Source: Shinella pollutisoli
Lineage (GTDB): Bacteria; Pseudomonadota; Alphaproteobacteria; Rhizobiales; Rhizobiaceae
Direction: 5' to 3'
Assembly: GCF_024609765.1 (NCBI RefSeq)
Contig: NZ_JANFDG010000012.1
Location: forward strand, 78,885 to 142,884
DNA length: 64,000 nt
Made by a program: the position numbers and the translations under genes. This document shows positions 34,682 to 44,090 of the stretch, piece after piece; positions within the stretch are counted from its first letter, which is position 1; every line of letters starts with the position of its first letter. The notes under the pieces were generated by a model. It made no database searches and was not told the origin of the DNA. It saw only the letters and a program-made list of their open reading frames with translations.

Positions 34682-35077
34682 ATGACAAGAACGGACGAAA
34701 AAGTAAGGTACTCACCGGAAGGTAAGTCATCCCGGAACCATACGCGCGAGACGGCGGCCGAAGGCGTCGAGAACGTGCTGAAGCTGCTCGAAGGCCGGTG
34801 GAAGCTGATCATCCTGTTCCACCTGTTCGGCGGCAACGTCATGCGGTTCTCCGACCTCGAGCGGGCCATCCCGGCCGTGTCGCAGAAGATGCTGATCCAG
34901 CAGCTTCGCCAGATGGAAGGCGACGGCATCGTGCGCCGCATCGTTCACCATCAGGTGCCGCCCAAGGTCGAATACTGCCTGACGGAATGGGGGCAGGCGC
35001 TGTGCCCGGCGCTCGATGCGCTGCTGTCCTGGGCCGCGCGGCGGGAGGACATGGTTCGCCCCGCCGGTGCGGGCTGA
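34682..35077 (+). CDS. HxlR-family transcriptional regulator
   Basis: A 131-residue winged-helix protein with the HxlR pattern 'LKLLEGRWKLIILFHLFGG' and 'MRFSDLERAIPAVSQKMLIQQLRQMEGDGIVRR'. HxlR proteins sense aldehydes, quinones or oxidants and usually control the divergent gene, here the SnoaL-SDR pair 54 bases away. The ATG at 34682 is the first plausible start in the frame. Confidence 0.9.
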   Translation: MTRTDEKVRYSPEGKSSRNHTRETAAEGVENVLKLLEGRWKLIILFHLFGGNVMRFSDLERAIPAVSQKMLIQQLRQMEGDGIVRRIVHHQVPPKVEYCLTEWGQALCPALDALLSWAARREDMVRPAGAG

Positions 35078-35129
35078 CGGCGAAGGAGGCCGGTACGGCC
35101 GTGACCGCCCGCCGGTGCCGTCGACGGCA

Positions 35130-35360
35130 TCACAGGATATTGCGGCGCTGCCATGCCTTATAGGGCGCGAGCGCCTGGCCGGGAAACCGCCGCTCGATCT
35201 CGCTTTCCACCAGCCGCATCAGGGCCATCGACTGCGCAGGATCGTCGTCCCGCTCGCTCTTCCTCTCCATCCGCCGCATCGTCTCGAAAACCTCGTCTTC
35301 CGTCATCGAGGCGAGAGCGGTTTCCAACGTCGCGGGATCGACGATCTCGTTTACGGCCAT
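35130..35360 (-). CDS. small hypothetical protein
   Basis: A 76-residue, highly charged, helical protein with a strong GGGAGGAGG ribosome-binding site. It contains 'LASMTEDEVFETMRRMERKSERDDD'. No family is recognised. It may be co-transcribed with the small gene at 35394 on the same strand. Confidence 0.6.
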   Translation of the reverse strand: MAVNEIVDPATLETALASMTEDEVFETMRRMERKSERDDDPAQSMALMRLVESEIERRFPGQALAPYKAWQRRNIL

Positions 35361-35393
35361 GGTGCTGCCTCCTCCCGGCCATGCCGGAGCGGC

Positions 35394-35576
35394 CTAGCGA
35401 AACCGCGCCGGCCTCTTCGTCAGGTTCATCTGGATCTCCAGCCGCGTGGCAAAGCGGCCGACGACGCGAACGAGCTTCCTCACGTCCCGCTCGTCGATTT
35501 TCTGCGAACGGCAGACCGCGACGACGTCGAACACCTCGAGCGTGGATGAAGATAGTTTCGGATTGGAATGTTGCAT
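35394..35576 (-). CDS. small hypothetical protein
   Basis: A 60-residue basic protein from the ATG at 35576, with a GGGGG tract in front. The core 'KIDERDVRKLVRVVGRFATRLEI' could be a helix-turn-helix-like or oligomerising segment. No family is recognised. It lies 33 bases upstream of the 76-residue gene. Confidence 0.45.
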   Translation of the reverse strand: MQHSNPKLSSSTLEVFDVVAVCRSQKIDERDVRKLVRVVGRFATRLEIQMNLTKRPARFR

Positions 35577-35849
35577 GTCTGCCCCCGTGGATCTCGTCAA
35601 CAACTCGCAATCCGCGGCAAGGTTCCAGCGGACGCGAGCAGGCGCCGCCGTTCGTCCGAAACCGTACAGTGACGTTCGGGACCATAGGCTCCGGCCTGAT
35701 GGGCGGCGATTTGGGACGATTATGCGGTGCAGCGGAACGGGAACCGCTCGTCCGACCGCCATGGCAAGGGAAGCCCAGCCGGAAAAGAAACAAGGCTAAG
35801 ACGCCGGCTAACCGTTATGCAACATGCTGATTTAACGATTTTTGGTGGG

Positions 35850-36533
35850 TCAAGTGGAGGTCTGCGAACGCTGCTCCTCAAGGAGTTGCAGCGCTACGAC
35901 GCAGGCGTTGCGGACATGGAGCGAGGCGATCTGCTGCGCCTCGGCCGCATCCCGCCGCTTTAGCGCCGCGGCCAGCGCATCGATCTCCGACAGGCTTTGC
36001 GAAATGCGGTTGGGATGCATGAGCGAGGTTGCCCGCAGGATATTGATCCGTGAGAACAGGCTCTGAAGCACTTCCTGGACGAGGTTGTTGCCGCAATGAC
36101 CGAGCATGATGCTGTAGAGGTGGCTCTTGGCTTCGAGAACCTTTGCGGTGTCGCCGGCAAGAGCGGTTTGACGCAAGAGCTCTGCGCCACGCGCGAATTC
36201 CTCGATCGCGGCGTCGCTCCCCTTCGTTGCGAATTCATGCGCGGCAAATCCTTCCAGCAGTCCGCGCAGGGCATAGAGATCGCGTGCTTCTTCCAGCGAG
36301 ATGGTGGCGACGACCGGACCCTTGTGCGGCACGATCTCGACAAGCTTTTCCGCCTCGAGCTTCCGAAGCGCTTCTCGGAGCGACGTGCGGCTCACGCCCA
36401 GTTCCTCGCAGAGTTCGCGCTCGACCAACCGGGCGCCGGGTGCGTAGCGGCCCGAGGTGATGGCCTGCCTCACGGCGTTTTCGATCTGGCGCCGCAACGT
36501 GTCGGGCTGCAGGACGGCTACTCGTCCGATCAT
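35850..36533 (-). CDS. GntR-family regulator with FCD domain
   Basis: A 227-residue regulator. The N-terminal winged helix ('VRQAITSGRYAPGARLVERELCEELGVSRTSLREALRKLEAEKLVEI') matches the FadR subfamily. The C-terminal FCD domain has the metal-type His in 'SHLYSIMLGHCGNN' and 'LRATSLMHPNRIS'. FCD regulators usually sense sugar acids or dicarboxylates and repress nearby catabolic genes. It is divergent from ABC cassette A and has a TGTATTA motif just upstream of its own start, so it probably controls itself and the catabolic island. Confidence 0.92.
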   Translation of the reverse strand: MIGRVAVLQPDTLRRQIENAVRQAITSGRYAPGARLVERELCEELGVSRTSLREALRKLEAEKLVEIVPHKGPVVATISLEEARDLYALRGLLEGFAAHEFATKGSDAAIEEFARGAELLRQTALAGDTAKVLEAKSHLYSIMLGHCGNNLVQEVLQSLFSRINILRATSLMHPNRISQSLSEIDALAAALKRRDAAEAQQIASLHVRNACVVALQLLEEQRSQTST

Positions 36534-36544
36534 GCCTTGCTTCC

Positions 36545-36553
36545 TGTATTACA
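36545..36553 (-). promoter_or_regulatory. candidate GntR operator at its own gene
   Basis: TGTATTACA, a palindromic core (TGTA-T-TACA) 11 bases before the GntR start codon. The first seven bases recur before both ABC cassettes. Confidence 0.45.
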
Positions 36554-36817
36554 TTATGACCATCTGCCCATAGCATGACTTGCTGTTATTCAACAAGGCG
36601 AAGGCGCCGCGCACTGCGATTGCCCACATTCCTCCGGTTTTGCAATTCAGTCCGGCCCGGCATCGTGGTGCGGCAGAGTGGCTTCCTTGCCGGAACCCGT
36701 CCCCGAATCTCCCGCGCCATTGCTGACAGTGGTACGGCCAATTGGTCGAGGCCGCGACATGTCTGCCCTTGTGCGTGGCAAAATTCAAAACACCGGGCAT
36801 TGTTGACTTCGATTTTA

Positions 36818-36840
36818 TGATTGTATTATTGTCGTTATGA
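36818..36840 (+). promoter_or_regulatory. candidate GntR operator of cassette A
   Basis: ATGATTGTATTATTGTCGTT region with TTGTATTA at 36822-36829 and a related TTGTCGTTA right after it. A TTGACT sequence at 36804 could be the -35 box. The ATGATTGT(A/G)TTA string recurs at 51316 before cassette B. Confidence 0.45.
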
Positions 36841-36984
36841 ATTATAGATCGTTTCAGAATTTCCCTGACGGGCGCTTGCCCGCGATGAACGGACATTTCG
36901 ATGGGGCACGGTGCCGGATCGGCGGCCGACGGCTCGGCCGTGGGGTGGAACTGGGGAAGCCATAAGCAGGTGGGGAGACAGCAA

Positions 36985-37083
36985 GTGAAGATCCATTCCG
37001 CGGCAACGACATGCTGTGTCCGGCTCCGTCCTGTTGGCGGGGCGATCATTTCCGCCTCGGCTGGTGAAGGGCGGCGGCTGTGA
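36985..37083 (+). CDS. possible leader ORF of cassette A
   Basis: A 32-codon frame starting at a GTG with GGGGAGA at good spacing, ending in a TGA that overlaps the GTG start of the permease by 4 bases (GTGA). The predicted peptide is short, with two adjacent cysteines. A similar layout, with an unrelated peptide, exists before cassette B. It could couple translation of the permease to an upstream signal, or be chance. Confidence 0.35.
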   Translation: MKIHSAATTCCVRLRPVGGAIISASAGEGRRL

Positions 37084-38057
37084 GCGGGTTCCTGAAAAAC
37101 GTCAATCAGGAGAAGGTCGTCTTCCTTCTCTTCATCGTGATTTTCATTCTGTTTTCCGTTCTGCTTCCCGGCTTTCTCAATGCCAACAACCTGGTTCTGC
37201 TGATGCAAGGCGTTTCCGTGCTGGGCATTCTCGGCGCCGGTATGTGCGTCGTCGTCATCGGGCGGGGCATAGATCTCTCCATGGTCGCGACCATGGCGAT
37301 CTCGGTCGCCTGGGCCCTGCAGCTCAACGGCGAGGGGATGAGCCTGCCGCTGGCGCTGGCCATCGGCGTCGGGGTGGCGCTGTTCGTCGGGCTCGCCAAT
37401 GGTCTGCTCATCGCCTATGCCGAGATCCCGCCGCTTTTCGCGACGCTCGCGACCTCGGCCTGCGTCTACGGCTTCGGGCGGTTCTTCCTGATCCACACCG
37501 ATCTCGTCTATGTGACGCCCGGCGTCGGCATGCTTGTCGAACTGGGGCAGGGGCGGGTGCTGAGCATTCCCATGCCGGTGATCGTATTCGCCGCAATCGC
37601 GGCCATCGTTGGCGCCATTCTGCATTTCACCAAGTTCGGCCGCTTCACCTATGCTGTCGGCGACAATTACGGCACGGCGCGGGTCACCGGCATTTCGGTG
37701 CGCCATGTGCTGGTCGGCCAATATGTCCTGACCAGCCTGGTCGCCTTCGTGGCGGGACTGACGCAGGCGATGGCCATCAGCAGCATGAACACGCGCATCT
37801 CCGACACGCTGCTGATCTATGACGTCATTCTCGTCGTCGTGCTGGGTGGCGTGGGCCTGAGCGGCGGCCGCGGCGGCATCCGCAACGTGGTGGTGGGGAC
37901 GCTTCTCATCGGCACGTTCCTGAACGGCATGACCATCATGGACGTGCAGTATACGATGCAGAACGCCATCAAGGCCGCGATCCTGCTCGCGGCGATCATG
38001 ATCGACACCATCATCAATCCACGTGACGAACAGACCTCGCAGCACGGGGACATCTGA
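37080..38057 (+). CDS. ABC transporter permease, RbsC-like (cassette A, unfused)
   Basis: A 325-residue permease of the carbohydrate uptake (CUT2) type, with about 8-10 helices. The RbsC signature appears as 'VVIGRGIDLSMVATMAISVAW' and the coupling region as 'YAVGDNYGTARVTGISVRHV' and 'VLGGVGLSGGRGGIRNVVVGTLLIG'. It starts at a GTG. It pairs with a second, fused permease encoded two genes downstream, so the channel is probably a heterodimer. The counterpart in cassette B is at 51468. Confidence 0.92.
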   Translation: MSGFLKNVNQEKVVFLLFIVIFILFSVLLPGFLNANNLVLLMQGVSVLGILGAGMCVVVIGRGIDLSMVATMAISVAWALQLNGEGMSLPLALAIGVGVALFVGLANGLLIAYAEIPPLFATLATSACVYGFGRFFLIHTDLVYVTPGVGMLVELGQGRVLSIPMPVIVFAAIAAIVGAILHFTKFGRFTYAVGDNYGTARVTGISVRHVLVGQYVLTSLVAFVAGLTQAMAISSMNTRISDTLLIYDVILVVVLGGVGLSGGRGGIRNVVVGTLLIGTFLNGMTIMDVQYTMQNAIKAAILLAAIMIDTIINPRDEQTSQHGDI

Positions 38058-38108
38058 TCCTGCCTGTCGCGGGAGCCGGGCAATTCATTTCAACAGGAGG
38101 AGGAAGAC

Positions 38109-39161
38109 ATGAAATCATCAGGCAAATCATTGGCCGGCTCGTTGTATCGCCGGATCCTGGCCTTCGGCGCCACGGTCGCGGTCACGGCTCTCACGGTGCT
38201 GAGCCCGGCAACGCCGGTTCGCGCGGAAGGGCTCGACGATCCGACGCTCGCGCCCTATCTCGAAGCCTTCAAGGGCAAGAGGATCGCCTATGTGCCCTTC
38301 TCGATGAGCTTCGACCTCGCCAAGGGCTGGCTCGCCGGCATGCAGAAGCAGGCCGACGAGCTCGGCTACGAGATCATCGTGCGTGACCCGAACTGGAACA
38401 CCGATGCCGGCTCGCAGGCAATGGCCCAGCTCATCAACGAGAAGCCCGACCTCATCGTCTACATGAATCCGGATCTGCAGTCCTATGCCAAGATCCTCAA
38501 GAGAGCCCAGGCGGCCGGCATCCATCTCGTCGCCGTGAACCTGAAGTCCGTCTTCCCGACCCATTATATCGGCGAGGACTGGCAGCTGAACGGCAAGGCG
38601 GAGGCCGAATACATCGTTTCCAAATGCGGCAAGGGCACCGACCGCTCGGGCAAGGTCGCGATCCTGCAGGGCATCCTGACCTCGGCCGCCAGCGCCTACC
38701 AGCTCAAGGGCGTGATGGACGTGCTGTCGCAGAATCCCGAAATCACGGTCGTGTCGAACCAGTCGGCCAACTGGGACGCGGGCAAGGCCAACGAGATCAC
38801 CAAGACCGTGCTGCAGCAGAATCCCGACCTCTGCGGCATCATCGGTTTCTGGGACGGTATGGACATCGGTGCGGGTGCCGCGGTGAAGGAAGCCAATCTC
38901 AAGGAACCGGTCTATGTCGTGACGTCGGGGGGCGGTGCCAAGGAAGCGGCCTGCGACAAGCTGCTCGACGGCACCTATGCCGCCTACATGAGCTACGACG
39001 TCCGCACCATGGCGCATGACATCAACACCGTCATCAAGATACTGCTGCAGTCCGAACTGCCGCCGGACATGAAGACCTTCAGCCTGCCGACGCCGATGAA
39101 GCTGCTGACCAAGGACAACCTCACGCCGTCCTCCTGCTGGGTCATGGACGACTTCAAATAA
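38109..39161 (+). CDS. sugar-type periplasmic binding protein (cassette A)
   Basis: A 350-residue protein with a long signal peptide ending near 'PVRAEG'. The mature part is of the Peripla_BP_4 type: 'KRIAYVPFSMSFDLAKGWLAGMQKQADELGYEIIVRDPNWNTDAGSQ', 'EKPDLIVYMNPDLQSY' and 'GKVAILQGILTSAASAYQLKGV'. It has cysteines in 'IVSKCGKG', 'DLCGIIG', 'EAACDKL' and 'SSCWVMDD' that are mirrored in cassette B, so disulfides are likely. AGGAGGAGG precedes the ATG. The ligand is unknown. Confidence 0.92.
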   Translation: MKSSGKSLAGSLYRRILAFGATVAVTALTVLSPATPVRAEGLDDPTLAPYLEAFKGKRIAYVPFSMSFDLAKGWLAGMQKQADELGYEIIVRDPNWNTDAGSQAMAQLINEKPDLIVYMNPDLQSYAKILKRAQAAGIHLVAVNLKSVFPTHYIGEDWQLNGKAEAEYIVSKCGKGTDRSGKVAILQGILTSAASAYQLKGVMDVLSQNPEITVVSNQSANWDAGKANEITKTVLQQNPDLCGIIGFWDGMDIGAGAAVKEANLKEPVYVVTSGGGAKEAACDKLLDGTYAAYMSYDVRTMAHDINTVIKILLQSELPPDMKTFSLPTPMKLLTKDNLTPSSCWVMDDFK

Positions 39162-39181
39162 GCCTCCCGGCTGACCCCGCC

Positions 39182-39210
39182 GGACCGGGTCGGATTGGCC
39201 GACCCGGTCC
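39182..39210 (+). other. post-SBP mRNA hairpin in cassette A
   Basis: GGACCGGGTCGG-ATTGG-CCGACCCGGTCC, a perfect 12-bp stem between the binding-protein gene and the fused permease gene, with no T-run. It likely stabilises the upstream mRNA and lowers downstream expression. Cassette B has no such hairpin in its 24-base gap. Confidence 0.5.
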
Positions 39211-39231
39211 CAAACGCAGCATTTTCACGAC

Positions 39232-41421
39232 ATGGCGGTCATGGTGGACACCAATATTACATCAAACAGTTCGTTGTCCCGCGCCCGGGAGGCGCCGTCC
39301 GGCAACGTCTCGGATGCGCTGGTGCGGTTCCGGCACCGCTGGATTCCGACCCATATTGTCGGCGAATTGCTGTCCAAGTCCTGGATCGACAATATCGTCC
39401 CGGCGGTGATCCTCGCTCTGATCGTCATCATCTTCGGCAGCATCGTCCCGAATTTCTTCCTGCCCGCCAATGTGTCCGACGGCACGCGGCAGATCGGCGA
39501 GTTCGGCTTCGTCGTCATCGGCATGATGATCGTCGTGGTCGGCGGCGGCATCGATCTCAGCGTCGGCTCGAACTTCGCGCTCGGCAACCTGCTCGCACTG
39601 GCGCTGACCAACATGTACGACATGCCGGTCGCCGTTGTCTTCATCGCCGTCGTCGCCACCTGCTCCTTCATCGGCCTGATCAACGGCGTGCTGGTCGGCG
39701 TCTTCAAGCTGCGCGCGTTTCTCACCACGCTCGTCATGCTGATCGGGCTGCGCGCGCTGGTCGACTCGCTGCTGCTGGTCTATGCGCTCGACATCTCGGC
39801 CGGTTTCTACGACAACGCGATCTGGGACTTCGCCGGCGCCGGTGACGTGTTCGGCATTCCCATCAGTTTCGTCCTCTTCGTCGTCGCCGCCATTCTCATG
39901 CATATCGTCATCAGCCGGACGCGGCTCGGCTGGCACATCATGGCGGTCGGCGGTTCGCGCCGTTCCGCCCACAATGCCGGCATCGCCGTGCGCTGGACGG
40001 TGTGCCTGACCTATGTGCTGAGCGGCGCCTTCTGCGGCATCTCCGCCTTCTTCTATGCCGCCCGCCTCGGCAATGGCGGCTCCTATCCGGGTGTCGGCCT
40101 CGAAGTCTTTGCGCTGACTGCCGTCATCGTCGGCGGCATCAGTCTCGGCGGCGGCCGAGGCTCGGTCGCCAAGGCGGTGATCGGCGCGATGATCGTGCAG
40201 ATCATCAATCTCGGCGTCGTCCAGCTCGGCCTGCAGAGCGGCGCGGGCCAGCTCGTCCTCGGCCTGATCCTGCTCGCGGCGATCGGCTTCGACGTCCGCT
40301 GGGTCAAGAACCGCGACAAGATCCTCTCGCGCGTCTACATGTCGCCGACCTATTTCGCGCTGCCGGCCTCGCCGGTCACCGAGGCCGGATCGGGTTCGCC
40401 CTTTGCCGCCAACGACCGGCTCGGCAAGGTCGAGGTCCACGGCCTCGGCCAGCTCGACGGCCCGGAAGACGTGATATTCGACAGCGCAGGCAATCTTTAC
40501 TGCGGCGACCGCCTCGGCAATATCATGCGGCTCGAAGGTCCGGACTACAAGGATGCCAGTGTTTTCACGCATATCGGCGGCCATCCGCTCGGCATGGCGA
40601 TCGATCGCGAGGACAATATCGTCGTCTGCGTCGGCGGCATGGGCCTTTATCGCGTGCGGCAGGATGCGAGTGTCGAGAAGCTGACCGACGAGACCAATCG
40701 CTCGCTGTTTTCGATCATCGACGATTCCCGGCTGCGGCTGACCGACGACTGCGACATCGCGCCGGACGGACGCGTCTTCTTCAGCGAGGCCACCACGCGT
40801 TTCGACATGGCAAGCTGGCCGTCGGATGCGCTCGAGAGCCGGCCGAGCGGACGCATCGTCTGCTACGATCCAAACAAGAAGACGACGCGCACCGTGGCGC
40901 GGAACCTGACCTTCCCGAACGGCATCACGCTGAGCCACAACGCGCAATCGATCCTGTTCGCCGAAAGCTGGGCTTGCCGGATCAGCCGCTACTGGTTCGA
41001 GGGTCCGAAGGCCGGGACCATCGAGCATGTGATCGAGAACCTGCCCGGCTATCCCGACAACATCAACCGGGCGAGCGACGGCAGCTACTGGCTGGCGCTG
41101 ATGGGCATGCGCTCGCCCGCCCTGGACCTCGCACTCAGGATGCCGGGCTTCCGCAGGCGCATGTCGCAGGAAGTCTCGATCGACGAATGGCTCTACCCCA
41201 ACATCAACACCGGCTGCATCCTGCGATTCAACGAGAAGGGCGACGTGCTGGAAAGCCTGTGGGACAAGACCGGCGCCAACCATCCGATGATCACCTCGAT
41301 GCGCGAGCACAAGGGCCGGCTCTATATCGGCGGCATCTTCAACAACCGCATCGGCAGCGTGGCGCTCGACGGCGCCGACAAGAACTGGACGGGCCCGTCG
41401 AGTTATTGGGGGCGCACATGA
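39232..41421 (+). CDS. ABC permease fused to an APMAP/strictosidine-synthase-like propeller (cassette A)
   Basis: A 729-residue fusion with no break in frame. Residues about 50-350 are an RbsC-like permease ('VVVGGGIDLSVGSNFALGNLL', 'AVGGSRRSAHNAGIAVRW', 'VGGISLGGGRGSVAKAVIGAM'). Residues about 400-729 are a complete six-bladed propeller of the strictosidine-synthase-like/APMAP/SMP-30 type. Its putative metal ligands are present: Glu in 'LDGPEDV', Asn in 'LTFPNGI' and Asp in 'LPGYPDNI'. The closing blade is 'MREHKGRLYIGGIFNNRIG'. In RbsC the C-terminus faces the cytoplasm, so the propeller should sit at the channel exit. The RBS is weak; an ATG at 39241 is an alternative. The same fusion occurs in cassette B. 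Confidence 0.9.
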   Translation: MAVMVDTNITSNSSLSRAREAPSGNVSDALVRFRHRWIPTHIVGELLSKSWIDNIVPAVILALIVIIFGSIVPNFFLPANVSDGTRQIGEFGFVVIGMMIVVVGGGIDLSVGSNFALGNLLALALTNMYDMPVAVVFIAVVATCSFIGLINGVLVGVFKLRAFLTTLVMLIGLRALVDSLLLVYALDISAGFYDNAIWDFAGAGDVFGIPISFVLFVVAAILMHIVISRTRLGWHIMAVGGSRRSAHNAGIAVRWTVCLTYVLSGAFCGISAFFYAARLGNGGSYPGVGLEVFALTAVIVGGISLGGGRGSVAKAVIGAMIVQIINLGVVQLGLQSGAGQLVLGLILLAAIGFDVRWVKNRDKILSRVYMSPTYFALPASPVTEAGSGSPFAANDRLGKVEVHGLGQLDGPEDVIFDSAGNLYCGDRLGNIMRLEGPDYKDASVFTHIGGHPLGMAIDREDNIVVCVGGMGLYRVRQDASVEKLTDETNRSLFSIIDDSRLRLTDDCDIAPDGRVFFSEATTRFDMASWPSDALESRPSGRIVCYDPNKKTTRTVARNLTFPNGITLSHNAQSILFAESWACRISRYWFEGPKAGTIEHVIENLPGYPDNINRASDGSYWLALMGMRSPALDLALRMPGFRRRMSQEVSIDEWLYPNINTGCILRFNEKGDVLESLWDKTGANHPMITSMREHKGRLYIGGIFNNRIGSVALDGADKNWTGPSSYWGRT

Positions 41422-42523
41422 GCGGCCTCCTCGCCCGCCTGTTCTCGCGCCGCGAGGCGGCCACCGTGCCGTCGATGGATGGCGTGCTCCGACCCAACAC
41501 CCTGCTCGACCAGGCAAGCCCGCTTGTCGCCCTGCCGGAGCCCGACAATCTGGTTCAGTTCGGCTCGAACCTTGCCTTCTCCAGCGGCAATGACGTGTTG
41601 GTTCTCGTGCCGGACAGCCCGGCGGGCTCGCCGCCGGAGCTGTTCCGCCGCTTCGAATCCCGCGTAACGGCGCTGGCCGTGTCGTCGCAATCCGTGCTCG
41701 CCGTCGGCCTCGATGGCAAAGGCATCGGATTGATCGGCGGCGCCTATGACGGCCTCGCGCTCGACCAGATCGGCGGCGTGCCCGCCAAGGGTCCGACGGC
41801 GCTCGCCTTTGCGGATGCCGACACGCTGATTGTCTGCATCGGTTCGGCGCAGAACGGGCCGGACGAGTGGCAGCGCGATCTCATGGAGATGCGCGCGACG
41901 GGATCGGTCTGGAAAGTCGATCTCCGCAGCAAGGCCGCGACCATGCTTGCGTCCGGCCTCGCTTTCCCGAATGGCGTTCTCATACGCGGCAACCGGGTCG
42001 TGGTGTCGGAAAGCTGGCGTCACCGGCTGCTCGGCCTCGATCTCGCCGCGGTCAAGGCCGTGCCGGACATCATCCTCGAAGATCTTCCCGGCTATCCCGG
42101 CCGGCTTTCCGAAGGGCGAGACGGCGGCGCGTGGCTCGCTGTCTTCGCGCCCCGAAGCCAGCTCATCGAATTCGCTCTGCGCGAGCGGGCCTATTGCCTG
42201 CGCATGCTGCGCGAGATCCCCAAGGAATACTGGATCGCACCGACGCTCCGCTCCGGCCGTTCGTTCCGCGAGCCGATGCAGGGCGGCGCGGTCCGCGTGC
42301 ACGGGATCTACAAGCCCTGGGCACCGACACGCTCCTATGGGCTTGCCGTCCAGCTCGACACCGATCTTCTGCCGGTCCGCTCTTTCCACAGCCGCGCCGA
42401 TGGCAGCCGGCACGGTATCGTCAGCATCTGCGAGTGGCAGGACCGGGTCGTCTTTGCCAGCCGTGGCGACGACCTTCTCTGCACATTGCCGCTCGATCCC
42501 CATTCGCCTCGGGATGCCGCACG

Positions 42524-42527
<4 letters not shown>
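41418..42527 (+). CDS. SMP-30/strictosidine-synthase-like protein, ligand-depleted (cassette A)
   Basis: A 369-residue soluble beta-propeller related to the propeller of the preceding fusion: 'LAFPNGVLIRGNRVVVSESWRHRLLGLDL', 'LEDLPGYPGRLSEGRDGGAWLAVF'. The Asn of 'FPNG' is kept, but the Asp of 'PGYPDN' is Gly and the 'GPED' Glu is missing. It may therefore be a binding or structural partner rather than an enzyme. A region with 'KEYWIAPTL' and 'GGAVRVHGIYKPWAPTRSYGL' is specific to this pair of proteins. It starts within the stop of the fusion gene (ATGA). Confidence 0.82.
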
Positions 42528-44020
<1,493 letters not shown>

Positions 44021-44090
44021 CGATTGGATCCGCGTGGAGAGTTTGAAGGCGAACGGCGTGCGGCAACCGGATAGGGCAAGGACAGGATCG

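Larger units (their letters stand above)
36534..37079. other. regulatory region and leader of ABC cassette A
   Basis: It contains the promoter side of the GntR gene (TGTATTA motif at 36545), a GC-rich middle, then an AT-rich patch at 36800-36860 with TTGACT, TGTATTA and a related TTGTCGTTA repeat, followed by a leader of about 200 bases holding a 32-codon frame (36985-37083). No other gene is seen. Confidence 0.6.

Noticed and set aside
36901..36984. 60-codon version of the cassette A leader frame
   Set aside because: No ribosome-binding site precedes the ATG at 36901. The GTG at 36985 has one, so only the shorter frame is listed.
39262..41517. 751-codon open frame on the minus strand
   Set aside because: Antisense shadow of the permease-propeller fusion. 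It is His/Asp-rich and has no recognisable domain.
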